64,000 nt of DNA from contig NZ_JBLLVA010000022.1 in NCBI RefSeq assembly GCF_047739745.1, positions 1 through 64,000 of the forward strand. The letters run 5' to 3'. Origin of the DNA: Pseudaminobacter sp047739745 (GTDB taxonomy: Bacteria > Pseudomonadota > Alphaproteobacteria > Rhizobiales > Rhizobiaceae). Of this stretch, positions 15,908 to 24,745 are shown one piece after another. Within the stretch, counting starts at the first letter, position 1, and each line of letters begins with the position of its first letter. The position numbers and the translations under genes were made by a program. The notes beneath the pieces were generated by a model. It was not told the origin of the DNA. It ran no database searches and worked only from the letters and a program-made list of their open reading frames with translations.

Positions 15908-16009
15908 AGCATCGGACCGAAAAGTGGAATCGGTTTTCGGCTTATTCCGATGCTCCATCAAAGTGTTAGAGCGTCCTTTGTGCGTCCAATTGGACGCACG
16001 GCGCTCTAG
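15906..16009. repeat. rhizobial palindromic repeat doublet
   Basis: Two adjacent palindromes. First: GAGCATCGG (15907-15915) with CCGATGCTC (15947-15955), enclosing CCGAAAA (15917-15923) with TTTTCGG (15934-15940). Second: TAGAGCG (15967-15973) with CGCTCTA (16002-16008), enclosing the perfect 20-bp palindrome GTGCGTCCAATTGGACGCAC at 15980-15999. The pattern matches the dispersed intergenic mosaic repeats of rhizobia. It begins at the rimI stop codon and may end that transcript. Confidence 0.8.
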
Positions 16010-16021
16010 CCGGCGGATTTG

Positions 16022-16846
16022 ATGGAGCGCGGCGCTGGAATGATCGGCGCGATCCGTGCGGGTCTGGCGCTTATGTTCGTCGCCATCGGGACGGCGGTGC
16101 TGGTTCCCTTGCAACTGCTTGCAGTGAAAACCGGCCTCTGCGGCGAGCATGTGCTGCTGCGGGCATGGCACCGCCTGGCTTTGCGGGCGCTCGGCATCCG
16201 CGTGCACGTGACGGGCAGCATGTCGTCGAAACGGCCGCTCCTGCTCGCCTCAAATCATATATCATGGACCGATGTCATGGTGTTGGGGTCGTTCAACGAC
16301 CTTGCCTTCATCGCCAAGTCGGAGCTGGCCGGCTGGCCGCTACTGGGCAGCCTCGCGCGTCTGCAGCGAACCGTGTTCGTCGAACGAGACCGAAAGCGCA
16401 AATCGGGGGAGCAGGCAGGTGAGATCGCTGGTCGGCTGAGTGCCGGCGATGTCATGGTGCTGTTTGCCGAGGGCAGCACGGGCGACGGCAATCTGATGCT
16501 GCCGTTCAAGAGCACGCTGTTTGGCGCAGCCAGCATGGCGCTCAACGGCGATGCGGGCGAAACCGTCTTCATCCAGCCCGTTGCGATCGCCTATACACGG
16601 CTGCACGGCTTGCCTATGGGCCGCCGGCATCGCATGGTCGCTGCCTGGATCGGCGATATGGACCTCGTGCCGCACCTTTGGCGCCTGCTTGTGGAGGGCG
16701 CTCTCGATGTCGAGGTCCATTTCGGTGAGCCCATGGCATTCTGCGCCGGCATCAGCCGCAAGGAGGCCGCGCGCAAAGCCGAAGAACTGGTGCGCGCCAT
16801 GATGCAGGACGCGCTGCGCAACCCTCGAGGCGGCAGACAGGGATAA
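16022..16846 (+). CDS. 1-acyl-glycerol-3-phosphate acyltransferase (PlsC-like)
   Basis: 274 aa from ATG 16022, with GGCGGA upstream; ATG 16040 is an alternative. One N-terminal membrane segment (about 10-35) is followed by the acyltransferase block: SNHISWTDVMVLG carries the catalytic NH-x4-D motif, and LFAEGSTGDGN is the phosphate-binding E-G-S/T motif. It transfers an acyl chain to lysophosphatidate or a related lysolipid at the inner membrane. In rhizobia there are several plsC paralogues, including ornithine-lipid OlsA, and the sequence alone does not separate them. It lies between rimI and miaB, behind a palindromic repeat. Confidence 0.85.
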   Translation: MERGAGMIGAIRAGLALMFVAIGTAVLVPLQLLAVKTGLCGEHVLLRAWHRLALRALGIRVHVTGSMSSKRPLLLASNHISWTDVMVLGSFNDLAFIAKSELAGWPLLGSLARLQRTVFVERDRKRKSGEQAGEIAGRLSAGDVMVLFAEGSTGDGNLMLPFKSTLFGAASMALNGDAGETVFIQPVAIAYTRLHGLPMGRRHRMVAAWIGDMDLVPHLWRLLVEGALDVEVHFGEPMAFCAGISRKEAARKAEELVRAMMQDALRNPRGGRQG

Positions 16847-16887
16847 TTCGCTGTTTTTCGCCGCCGAAAAGCGTTAGAAGCCGCCGC

Positions 16888-18288
16888 ATGAAACCAGACG
16901 AGATTTTGCAGGACAGAACCGCCACATCGGTGCCGACTGTCGCCGCGCCGGCCAGAAAGGTCTATGTCAAGACCTATGGCTGCCAGATGAATGTCTATGA
17001 TTCACAGCGCATGACCGATGCGCTGGAAGCCGACGGCTATGTCGCCACACCCACCATCGACGACGCCGATCTGGTGCTGTTGAACACCTGCCATATCCGC
17101 GAAAAGGCGGCCGAAAAGGTTTATTCCGAGCTTGGCCGCATCCGTGACATGAAGGAGGAGCGGGCCGAGGCTGGGCGCGAACTGGTGATCGGCGTTACCG
17201 GCTGTGTCGCCCAGGCCGAAGGACGCGAGATCATTCGCCGCGCCCCGGCCGTCGACCTGGTGATCGGGCCGCAGACCTATCATCGCCTGCCCGAAGCGCT
17301 GAAGAAGGTGCGCGGCGGCGGCAAGGTGGTCGAGACGGACTATGCGCTCGACGACAAGTTCGAGCATCTGCCGCAGCCCAAGCGCACCGAGATCATCAGC
17401 CGCGGCGTCACCGCTTTCCTGACCGTACAGGAAGGTTGCGACAAGTTCTGCACTTTCTGCGTGGTGCCCTATACGCGCGGCTCGGAAGTTTCGCGGCCGG
17501 TCGCCCAGATCCTCGCCGAGGCCGAGCGGCTGGCCGAGGCGGGCGTGCGCGAGGTGACGCTGCTTGGCCAGAACGTCAATGCGTGGCATGGCGTGGGTCC
17601 GGATGGCAGCGAATGGGGGCTTGGCCGCCTGCTGTTTCGCCTGGCTGAAATTCCCGGACTGGCCCGGCTGCGCTACACCACCAGCCATCCGCGCGACATG
17701 GATGACGAGCTGATCGCCGCGCACCGCGATCTGGCCGCGCTGATGCCCTATCTGCATCTTCCGGTTCAGTCCGGGTCCGACCGCATGCTGAAGGCGATGA
17801 ACCGCAAGCATTCGGCCGCCGACTACCTGCGGCTGATCGAGCGCATCAGAAACGCGCGCCCGGACATCGCCATGTCGGGAGATTTCATCGTCGGCTTCCC
17901 CGGCGAGACCGAAGCGGATTTCGAAGCGACCATGCAACTGGTCCGGAACGTCGGCTACGCTCAGGCGTTCTCGTTCAAATACTCGCCTCGCCCCGGCACA
18001 CCGGGGGCCGAGCTGAAGGATCAGGTGGAGGAACCGGTCAAGGATGAGAGGCTGCAACGGTTGCAGGGCCTGTTGATGGACCAGCAGAGCGGATTCGTCG
18101 CGAGCCTGGTTGGCCGGACCATTGAGGCGCTGATCGAAAAGCCGGGCCGGCAGGCGGGTCAGATCGTCGGGCGCTCGCCTTGGCTGCAGCCCGTTATTCT
18201 TGATGAAAAGGCCGGCAGAATCGGCGACATTGTCAATGCACGAATCATGAGAACGGGCCATGCCAGCCTGTTCGCCGAACCGGCCTGA
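16888..18288 (+). CDS. miaB: tRNA-2-methylthio-N6-dimethylallyladenosine synthase MiaB
   Basis: 466-aa radical-SAM methylthiotransferase. The N-terminal UPF0004 domain has its three cluster cysteines in KTYGCQMN, LLNTCHIRE and GVTGCVAQ. The radical-SAM motif is CDKFCTFC (C-x3-C-x2-C). A C-terminal TRAM domain follows. MiaB adds a methylthio group to i6A37 in tRNAs reading U-starting codons, using two 4Fe-4S clusters. The gene heads a series miaB-phoH-ybeY-corC-lnt that is conserved widely in proteobacteria. Confidence 0.97.
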   Translation: MKPDEILQDRTATSVPTVAAPARKVYVKTYGCQMNVYDSQRMTDALEADGYVATPTIDDADLVLLNTCHIREKAAEKVYSELGRIRDMKEERAEAGRELVIGVTGCVAQAEGREIIRRAPAVDLVIGPQTYHRLPEALKKVRGGGKVVETDYALDDKFEHLPQPKRTEIISRGVTAFLTVQEGCDKFCTFCVVPYTRGSEVSRPVAQILAEAERLAEAGVREVTLLGQNVNAWHGVGPDGSEWGLGRLLFRLAEIPGLARLRYTTSHPRDMDDELIAAHRDLAALMPYLHLPVQSGSDRMLKAMNRKHSAADYLRLIERIRNARPDIAMSGDFIVGFPGETEADFEATMQLVRNVGYAQAFSFKYSPRPGTPGAELKDQVEEPVKDERLQRLQGLLMDQQSGFVASLVGRTIEALIEKPGRQAGQIVGRSPWLQPVILDEKAGRIGDIVNARIMRTGHASLFAEPA

Positions 18289-18313
18289 TGGCTTCGGCAA
18301 CAAGGAGAGACGC

Positions 18314-19357
18314 TTGAGCGCCAGGACGGATCTGAAGAAAGTGCCCTCCGGGGCGTCGGATATGGCGCACATCGTTCTGACCTTCGACAACAACAAGCTT
18401 GCCAGCGCCCTCTACGGTCAGTTCGACGAGAATCTGGCCCGCCTCGAACAGAAGCTCGGTGTCGATATCAATTCACGCGGCAATCAGCTGACCATCAAGG
18501 GCGATCCGACCGCCGCCGAACAGGCGCGCCGGGCGCTCGATCATCTCTATGGCATCTTGCAGAAGGGCGCCGAGATCGCCCAGTCGGATGTCGACGGCGC
18601 GGTCCGCATGGCGGTTGCCGCCGACGATCAGCTGACGCTGCCGACGCTGGAGCGCAAGGGAAAGATGGCTGCCGCGCAGATTGCCACGCGCAAGCGCACC
18701 ATCTACGCCCGTTCGCTCAATCAGGATGCATATATGCGGGCGCTGGAGCGCTCCGAGCTTGTCTTCGGCATCGGTCCCGCAGGCACCGGCAAGACCTATC
18801 TTGCGGTTGCCCACGCCGCCATGCTTCTGGAGCGTGGCATGGTCGAGCGCATCATCCTGTCGCGACCGGCGGTGGAGGCCGGCGAGCGGCTGGGTTTCCT
18901 GCCCGGCGACATGAAGGAGAAGGTCGACCCCTATCTGCGCCCGCTCTATGATGCGCTCTACGACATGATGCCACCTGACAAGGTGGAACGCGCCATTGCC
19001 GCCGAAGTGATCGAAATCGCGCCGCTGGCCTTCATGCGCGGGCGCACGCTCTCCCATGCCGCCGTCATCCTGGATGAGGCGCAAAACACCACGACGATGC
19101 AGATGAAGATGTTTCTGACGCGTCTCGGTGAGAATTCGCGCATGATCGTCACCGGGGATCCTTCGCAGATCGACCTGCCGCCGAACACCAAGTCCGGGCT
19201 CGTCGAAGCCTTGCGCATTCTCGATGGCGTGCCTGGGGTGGTTACCGTACGCTTCAACGACAGCGACGTCGTCCGTCATCCGCTGGTGGCCGAGATCGTT
19301 CGCGCCTACGACCGCGATGGCAAGGTGGCGCGCGGCCTCGGGGCGACGGAAAGCTGA
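18314..19357 (+). CDS. phoH: PhoH-like ATPase (YbeZ family)
   Basis: 347 aa from a TTG at 18314 with AAGGAGA 5 bp upstream; a longer frame from 18260 would overlap miaB and has no ribosome site. After a short KH-like N-terminal part comes the PhoH domain with Walker A GIGPAGTGKTYLA and Walker B VILDEAQN, close to the helicase-type RNA-binding ATPases. YbeZ works with the endoribonuclease YbeY, whose gene follows 16 bp downstream, in ribosome and rRNA quality control. The name phoH does not by itself imply phosphate regulation. Confidence 0.93.
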   Translation: MSARTDLKKVPSGASDMAHIVLTFDNNKLASALYGQFDENLARLEQKLGVDINSRGNQLTIKGDPTAAEQARRALDHLYGILQKGAEIAQSDVDGAVRMAVAADDQLTLPTLERKGKMAAAQIATRKRTIYARSLNQDAYMRALERSELVFGIGPAGTGKTYLAVAHAAMLLERGMVERIILSRPAVEAGERLGFLPGDMKEKVDPYLRPLYDALYDMMPPDKVERAIAAEVIEIAPLAFMRGRTLSHAAVILDEAQNTTTMQMKMFLTRLGENSRMIVTGDPSQIDLPPNTKSGLVEALRILDGVPGVVTVRFNDSDVVRHPLVAEIVRAYDRDGKVARGLGATES

Positions 19358-19373
19358 TCAAGCACCATGCGCC

Positions 19374-19877
19374 ATGACTGACGCGGGCCGAGACGCGCCG
19401 GCGTTTCCGGTAGAAATCGATCTTACGATCGAGGCGGGCGACTGGCCGGCCGACGAAGAGCTGAGCGCGCTCGCCCATGAGGCTGTCATGGCCGCGCTTG
19501 CCGAAGTGAGGGCAAAGGTCGCGGGTGGCAGCGAACTCAGCATCGTTTTTTCAGATGACGCACGGGTGCAAAAGCTGAACGCCGAATGGCGTGGCAAGGA
19601 CAAGCCGACCAATGTGCTGTCCTTTCCGGCGTTTCCGATCGAGCCGGGAGCCGTTCTTCCGCCGCTTCTTGGCGATATCGTGCTTGCAGCCGAGACTGTT
19701 GCGCGCGAAGCTGCACTGGAAGAAAAACCACTGAGGCATCATATTACGCATCTCGTCGTGCATGGTCTGCTGCATCTCCTGGGCTACGACCACGAAACCG
19801 ACGACGAGGCCGAAGAGATGGAAGCCCTGGAGCGCAGGACCCTGGCAAGGCTTGCCATTCCCGACCCCTACGGATAA
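19374..19877 (+). CDS. ybeY: endoribonuclease YbeY (rRNA maturation factor)
   Basis: 167 aa from ATG 19374. The zinc motif H-G-L-L-H-L-L-G-Y-D-H (H-x3-H-x5-H) near the C-terminus is diagnostic, and the arginine-containing strand upstream (LNAEWRGKDKPTNVLSFP) is also conserved. YbeY takes part in 16S rRNA 3'-end maturation and in small-RNA control in rhizobia. It lies directly between phoH and the CorC-like gene. Confidence 0.95.
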   Translation: MTDAGRDAPAFPVEIDLTIEAGDWPADEELSALAHEAVMAALAEVRAKVAGGSELSIVFSDDARVQKLNAEWRGKDKPTNVLSFPAFPIEPGAVLPPLLGDIVLAAETVAREAALEEKPLRHHITHLVVHGLLHLLGYDHETDDEAEEMEALERRTLARLAIPDPYG

Positions 19878-19904
19878 CAGAAAGCTGCAACCGACCGGAA
19901 GACG

Positions 19905-20981
19905 ATGAACGACAAACCAGAGACTGCCGCAAATACCGATGCCGGCAGCGGCCATACGGCCACCGAGAACGCCGAAGACGGATCAAGTCACAGTCCGGCG
20001 AGCAGCGGTACATCTCCCGAAGCGCAGCAAGAGCGCCCTTCGTTCTTTGATCGGCTTGCCGGCCTGTTCCGTCATCGGAACGGATCGAGCCTGCGCGAGA
20101 ACCTGACCGACGCGCTGGCGGAAAGCACCGTCGATGCGGAATCCTTTTCGCCCGGCGAACGCGCGATGCTGAACAATATTCTGCGTCTGCGTGAAGTTCG
20201 CGTCGAGGACGTCATGGTGCCGCGCGCCGACGTCGAGGCGGTGGAGCTGAAGACGACGCTCGGCGAACTCATGGTGGTGTTCGAGCAGTCCGGGCATTCG
20301 CGCATGCCGGTCTATGCCGAAACGCTGGATGATCCGCGTGGCATGGTCCACATTCGCGACGTGCTTGCCCATCTCACCCGTGTCGCCAGCGCCAGGAAAG
20401 GCCGGCGGTCCAAGAGGCCCGTGGCGGCTGCAGCGGCGCTGAACCTCGCCGAAGTCGATCTCTCGCGTACGATCGGCGAGCTCGACCTGATCCGCACCGT
20501 GCTGTTCGTGCCGCCGTCGATGCTGGCCTCCGACCTGATGGCGCGCATGCAGGCCTCTCGCACTCAAATGGCCCTTGTCATCGATGAGTATGGCGGCACC
20601 GACGGGCTGGTCTCCATGGAAGACATCGTCGAAACGGTGGTCGGCGACATCGAGGATGAGCACGACGACGATGAACCGCTGATAACCGAGGCCGCCGACG
20701 GCGTGTTCGTGGTCGATGCCAAGGCCGAGATCGATGACGTTGCCGAGAAGATCGGGGGCGAATTCGCGGCTGGCGAGCACGGCGAGTATGTCGATACGAT
20801 CGGCGGCATGATCTTCAATGCGCTCGGACGGGTGCCGGCCCGCGGCGAAGTGGTCCAGGCGATACCGGGGTTCGAGTTCCATGTCCTCGACGCCGATCCG
20901 CGCCGCGTCAAACGTGTCCGCATCGTCCAGAGCCCGAAGGGCGAGCGCCGCCGTCGTACGGCGCGCGCGGAGCAGGCGTGA
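19905..20981 (+). CDS. CorC/HlyC-family CBS-domain protein
   Basis: 358 aa. The N-terminal 60 residues are polar and low-complexity, followed by two CBS domains (about 90-230: VRVEDVMVPRADVEAV, then MALVIDEYGGTDGLVSMEDIVETVVG) and a C-terminal CorC/HlyC transporter-associated domain (about 260-345). It lacks the membrane DUF21 domain, like E. coli CorC (YbeX). In E. coli this gene is part of ybeZ-ybeY-ybeX-lnt, and the same order holds here. It probably affects Mg2+ handling or ribosome function. Older annotations as hemolysin (tlyC) are misleading. Confidence 0.92.
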   Translation: MNDKPETAANTDAGSGHTATENAEDGSSHSPASSGTSPEAQQERPSFFDRLAGLFRHRNGSSLRENLTDALAESTVDAESFSPGERAMLNNILRLREVRVEDVMVPRADVEAVELKTTLGELMVVFEQSGHSRMPVYAETLDDPRGMVHIRDVLAHLTRVASARKGRRSKRPVAAAAALNLAEVDLSRTIGELDLIRTVLFVPPSMLASDLMARMQASRTQMALVIDEYGGTDGLVSMEDIVETVVGDIEDEHDDDEPLITEAADGVFVVDAKAEIDDVAEKIGGEFAAGEHGEYVDTIGGMIFNALGRVPARGEVVQAIPGFEFHVLDADPRRVKRVRIVQSPKGERRRRTARAEQA

Positions 20982-21070
20982 GGCGGGTTGGTCCCGGCAA
21001 AGCCCTCTGCATGATCTTCGCATGCCGAGCGTCCGCCTGGAAGCGAATGACGCTGCAGCAATCGAACCGG

Positions 21071-21112
21071 CGTGTAACCCCGAAAATCGGCTTCGGTTTC
21101 TGAGGTTACACG
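21071..21112. other. hairpin between the corC-like gene and lnt
   Basis: Arms CGTGTAACC (21071-21079) and GGTTACACG (21104-21112), with an inner CCGAA/TTCGG pair, form a long stem. Only TTGCTTTT follows, so it is a weak intrinsic terminator at best. It lies in the 193-bp gap before lnt, which otherwise shows nothing clear. Confidence 0.55.
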
Positions 21113-21174
21113 TTGCTTTTGGTTGCTGCGCCCGGATACTGCCGTCCGAACGAAAAAGGTGAGGGGCCGCGCAT

Positions 21175-22767
21175 ATGGAGCGCCTGACAGGGCGGATAAT
21201 CTTGCTGTGGGGCTGGCGCCGCTCGCTCACTGCCTTTCTGGCAGGCGCGTTCGCTGTCCTGTCGCAGGCGCCCTACGATTTTTTCGCCGTCTGCTTCATC
21301 TCGTTTCCGGTTCTCGTCTGGCTGCTCGATGGCGCGACGGTTGCGCCCCGAAGCGGCGCCTTGCGGCGCATCGCGCCGGCCTTCGCCATCGGCTGGTGGT
21401 TCGGCTTCGGCTATTTCCTTGCCGGACTCTGGTGGGTCGGTGGCGCGGTGCTGGTGGAGGCCGAGAGCTTTGCCTGGGCCCTGCCTTTCGCGGTGTTCGG
21501 CATTCCCGCGCTGCTCGCATTCTTCTACGGCTTTGCCTGCGCGGTAGCGCGGCCACTATGGAGCAACGGCCTCGGACGTATTGCGGCCCTTGCCTTCGCC
21601 TTTGGCCTCGCTGAATGGCTGCGGTCGTTTCTGTTCACCGGCTTTCCGTGGAATGCGATCGGCTATGCCGCGATGCCGGTGCCGCTGATGATGCAAAGCG
21701 CGTCGGCGGTCGGCATGGTCGGCATGAACGTGCTTGCCGTCTTCGTCTTCGCCTTGCCGGCCCTGTTCGCAGACAGGCGCCACTTGCGGCTTGGTCTGAC
21801 GCTTGGAGCCGTGCTTGTCACGGCGCACCTCGCCTTCGGCTATGTCAGGCTTGCAACGCCGGCGACTGCCGATGGACCCACGCTTGCCGTAAGAATCGTC
21901 CAGCCGGACATCGACCTCAGCGAAAAATGGGATGCAGATGTGCGCGATCGCATTTTCCGCACGATGCTGGAACTTTCGGCAAAGCCGCCCGAAGCGGGGC
22001 AGCCTGTCCCGCAACTGATCCTGTGGCCGGAAACCTCCGTGCCGTTTTTCTTCACCGAGCGGCCGGATGCCCTGACGGCGCTTGGCGAGATGCTTGGCGA
22101 TGGTCAACTGCTGGTCGCCGGCGCGATGCGTGAGGAGAGTGGACGCGCGACCGGGGAGGAGACCCGCTACTACAACTCGGTGATCGCCATCAACGACAAG
22201 GGGGAAATCGTCGATGCGGTCGACAAGGTGCATCTGGTGCCGTTCGGCGAATATATGCCTTTCGCCGATCTGCTTGCCCGCTTCGGCCTCGAGCAGGTGG
22301 TGGCCGGTCCGATGAACCTGTCGCCGGGAGCAAGCCGCCACGCCATTGCCGCGCCGAACGGACTTCGTGCCCTGCCGTTTGTCTGTTATGAAATAATATT
22401 TCCCGACCTGATTGCGGTTGACGCAACGTCAGCAGATATTATTGTCAATGTTACGAACGACGCATGGTTCGGCGATACGCCGGGTCCATACCAGCATTTC
22501 CGACAAGCGCAGGTCCGCGCAGTTGAGACGGGGCTTCCATTGGTACGTGCCGCCAATACAGGAATTTCCGGGCTGGTGGACCCGCAAGGACGCATTGTCG
22601 ACGCTTTGGCGATCAACGTTCGCGGTGTCATCGACGCGAGCATTCCTTCCTATCGGAGGGATGCGCGTGTAGCTGGCGGCGCGCGCGTTAACGGTTTGAT
22701 TATTCTCTTTGTTTTTGGAGCGTTGGGCCTTGGAATGGTGTTGCGGCAAGGACTCCGACCGAATTGA
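21175..22767 (+). CDS. lnt: apolipoprotein N-acyltransferase
   Basis: 530 aa: about six N-terminal membrane segments, then a periplasmic nitrilase-like domain (about 235-490) and a final membrane segment. The Glu-Lys-Cys triad is visible in LWPETSVPFF (Glu), DKVHLVPFGEY (Lys) and LPFVCYEIIFP (Cys). The enzyme adds the third acyl chain to the N-terminal Cys of lipoproteins, the last step of their maturation. GAGGGG precedes the start. The short lipoproteins in this window (12154, 59921) are potential clients. Confidence 0.96.
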   Translation: MERLTGRIILLWGWRRSLTAFLAGAFAVLSQAPYDFFAVCFISFPVLVWLLDGATVAPRSGALRRIAPAFAIGWWFGFGYFLAGLWWVGGAVLVEAESFAWALPFAVFGIPALLAFFYGFACAVARPLWSNGLGRIAALAFAFGLAEWLRSFLFTGFPWNAIGYAAMPVPLMMQSASAVGMVGMNVLAVFVFALPALFADRRHLRLGLTLGAVLVTAHLAFGYVRLATPATADGPTLAVRIVQPDIDLSEKWDADVRDRIFRTMLELSAKPPEAGQPVPQLILWPETSVPFFFTERPDALTALGEMLGDGQLLVAGAMREESGRATGEETRYYNSVIAINDKGEIVDAVDKVHLVPFGEYMPFADLLARFGLEQVVAGPMNLSPGASRHAIAAPNGLRALPFVCYEIIFPDLIAVDATSADIIVNVTNDAWFGDTPGPYQHFRQAQVRAVETGLPLVRAANTGISGLVDPQGRIVDALAINVRGVIDASIPSYRRDARVAGGARVNGLIILFVFGALGLGMVLRQGLRPN

Positions 22768-22904
22768 CAGCTTATATTGCGAAAATCCATAGTCCTGGCC
22801 GGGCGGACTTGGCAGACGAAAATATGGAACGGCCATCAATTCCGCTTCCCGCGCGAACAGCTACTGCCCCCAATCAAAAACGCCGGAAAGGCGATGAGGA
22901 ACAA

Positions 22905-23321
22905 ATGATCGATCAGGATAAGAAGAAGCCGAATCCAACGGACATCTATGTTGGGAGTCGAATTCGACTGCGCCGCAACATGCTGGGAATGAGCCAGGAG
23001 ACCCTGGGCGAGAAGTTGGGAATTACCTTTCAGCAGATACAGAAATACGAAAAAGGTACAAACCGCGTCGGTGCCAGTCGGTTGCAGGCGATCGCCTCGG
23101 TGCTTGGCGCCCCGGTCTCGTTCTTCTTCGAGGGTTCGCCGACGGAAGGCGGCGCCCCTGGCCAGGGTTTTGCCGAGGATGCGTCGTCGGCCTTTTCGCT
23201 CGATTTCTGCACGACCCCCGAGGGGCTTCAGCTCAATCGTGCCTTCGTCAAGATCGCGGATGTGAAGGTGCGCCGCAAGATCATCGATCTCGTCAAGGTG
23301 CTCGCCGCAGACGACGAATGA
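22905..23321 (+). CDS. Cro/CI-type transcriptional regulator
   Basis: 138 aa from ATG 22905, with GAGGAA upstream; the frame is open further back but without a ribosome site. A SinR/Xre-type helix-turn-helix occupies residues about 17-70 (IRLRRNMLGMSQETLGEKLGITFQQIQKYEKGTNRVGASRL), followed by a C-terminal tail that is conserved in rhizobial homologues. This family is close to PhrR of Sinorhizobium, described as acid-inducible. It lies between lnt and metK, as in related genomes to my knowledge. The target is unknown. Confidence 0.88.
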   Translation: MIDQDKKKPNPTDIYVGSRIRLRRNMLGMSQETLGEKLGITFQQIQKYEKGTNRVGASRLQAIASVLGAPVSFFFEGSPTEGGAPGQGFAEDASSAFSLDFCTTPEGLQLNRAFVKIADVKVRRKIIDLVKVLAADDE

Positions 23322-23382
23322 CGCGCCTGGGAAACGGCGAGGACCCAATCCCACAAACGCCTTGAGCCACGCAAAATGCTGC

Positions 23383-23452
23383 CTTGACGAGCTCTGATCC
23401 TGTTGGCTAACAGGTATGCCGTCAGAACGCGGCATTCTGCCGTTCGTTTTTT
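23383..23452 (+). promoter_or_regulatory. metK leader: CTTGAC promoter element and alternative hairpins
   Basis: CTTGAC (23383-23388) is a rhizobial -35 motif; CTAACA at 23407 is a weak -10. Hairpin A is CCTGTT (23399-23404) with AACAGG (23409-23414). Hairpin B is ATGCCG (23416-23421) with CGGCAT (23430-23435). Hairpin C is CGGCA (23430-23434) with TGCCG (23438-23442), followed after 4 bp by TTTTTT (23447-23452). B and C share the same strand and exclude each other, and C looks like a terminator. The T-tract ends 15 bp before the metK start. This is an attenuator-like layout; no ligand domain is recognisable. Confidence 0.5.
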
Positions 23453-23467
23453 CCAGAGGGGACACCC

Positions 23468-24727
23468 GTGACACGGCAGAACTATCTTTTCACTTCCGAA
23501 TCCGTTTCGGAGGGCCACCCTGACAAGGTCTGCGACCGCATTTCCGACGAAATCGTCGACCTGGTCTATCGCGAAGCCAAGAAGGCCGGCATGAACGCGT
23601 GGGACGTGCGCGTTGCTTGCGAAACCCTGGCCACAACCAATCGCGTCATCATTGCCGGCGAGGTCCGCGTTCCGCCGACGCTTTTGAAGATGGGCAAGGA
23701 CGGCAAGCCGCTGATGGACGCGAGCGGCCACCCGGTCATCAATCCGTCGAAGTTCCGCACCGCCGCGCGCAAGGCCATCCGGGCCATCGGTTATGAGCAG
23801 AACGGTTTCCACTGGAAGACCGCCAAGATCGACGTGCTTCTGCACGCGCAGTCGGCCGATATCGCTCAGGGCGTCGACAAGGCGGCCGACGCCAATACGG
23901 AAGGCGCCGGCGACCAGGGCATCATGTTTGGCTACGCCTGCCGCGAAACGCCGGATCTGATGCCGGCGCCGATCTATTACAGCCACAAGGTTCTGGAACT
24001 GCTTTCAAGCGCTCGCCGCGAAGGCAAGGGCGACGTCGGCAGGCTCGGCCCGGATGCCAAGAGCCAGATCACCGTGCGTTACGATGGCGGCAAGCCATCC
24101 GAGGTGACCTCGATCGTGCTCTCCACCCAGCACCTTGATTCGAGCTGGGATTCCGGCAAGGTCCGCACCGTCGTGGAGCCCTATATCCGCGAAGCGCTCG
24201 GAGACCTGAAAATCGCCGACGACTGCAACTGGTACATCAATCCGACCGGCAAGTTCGTCATCGGTGGTCCTGACGGCGATGCCGGCCTCACCGGGCGCAA
24301 GATCATCGTCGACACCTATGGCGGTGCCGCCCCCCATGGCGGCGGCGCGTTCTCGGGCAAGGACACGACCAAGGTCGATCGTTCGGCGGCCTATGCCGCG
24401 CGCTATCTTGCCAAGAACGTCGTGGCGGCCAAGCTTGCCGAGCGCTGCACGATCCAGCTTTCCTATGCCATCGGCGTGGCGCAGCCGCTGTCGGTCTATG
24501 TCGACCTGCACGAGACCGGCTCCGTCGAAGCGTCGGTGCTCGAAAAGGCGCTGCGCGAGGTGATGGACCTGTCGCCCTCCGGCATTCGCCGCCATCTCGA
24601 CCTCAACAAGCCGATCTACGCGAAAACCACCGCCTACGGCCATTTCGGCCGCAAGCCCGGCCGTGACGGCTCCTTCTCGTGGGAGAGGACCGACCTGGTC
24701 AAGGCGATCAAGGAAGCCGTGGCCTGA
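23468..24727 (+). CDS. metK: S-adenosylmethionine synthetase
   Basis: 419 aa from a GTG with AGAGGGG upstream. Family signatures are FTSESVSEGHPDKVCDRISDEIVD at the N-terminus (ATP/Mg binding), GAGDQGIMFGYA and GGGAFSGKDTTKVDRSAAYAARYLAKN (the phosphate-loop region). It is longer than E. coli MetK (384), with extra residues in the first domain, as usual for alphaproteobacteria. It makes SAM from methionine and ATP in the cytoplasm, and SAM is used by several enzymes in this window (trmB, rsmC-like, miaB). The leader may be attenuated. trmB follows 18 bp downstream. Confidence 0.97.
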   Translation: MTRQNYLFTSESVSEGHPDKVCDRISDEIVDLVYREAKKAGMNAWDVRVACETLATTNRVIIAGEVRVPPTLLKMGKDGKPLMDASGHPVINPSKFRTAARKAIRAIGYEQNGFHWKTAKIDVLLHAQSADIAQGVDKAADANTEGAGDQGIMFGYACRETPDLMPAPIYYSHKVLELLSSARREGKGDVGRLGPDAKSQITVRYDGGKPSEVTSIVLSTQHLDSSWDSGKVRTVVEPYIREALGDLKIADDCNWYINPTGKFVIGGPDGDAGLTGRKIIVDTYGGAAPHGGGAFSGKDTTKVDRSAAYAARYLAKNVVAAKLAERCTIQLSYAIGVAQPLSVYVDLHETGSVEASVLEKALREVMDLSPSGIRRHLDLNKPIYAKTTAYGHFGRKPGRDGSFSWERTDLVKAIKEAVA

Positions 24728-24745
24728 CGCCGCGGAGCCGGTGCC

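Noticed and set aside
23322..23467. Known SAM-II or SAM/SAH riboswitch before metK
   Set aside because: The pseudoknot and conserved core sequences of those classes could not be recognised; only simple hairpins are seen.
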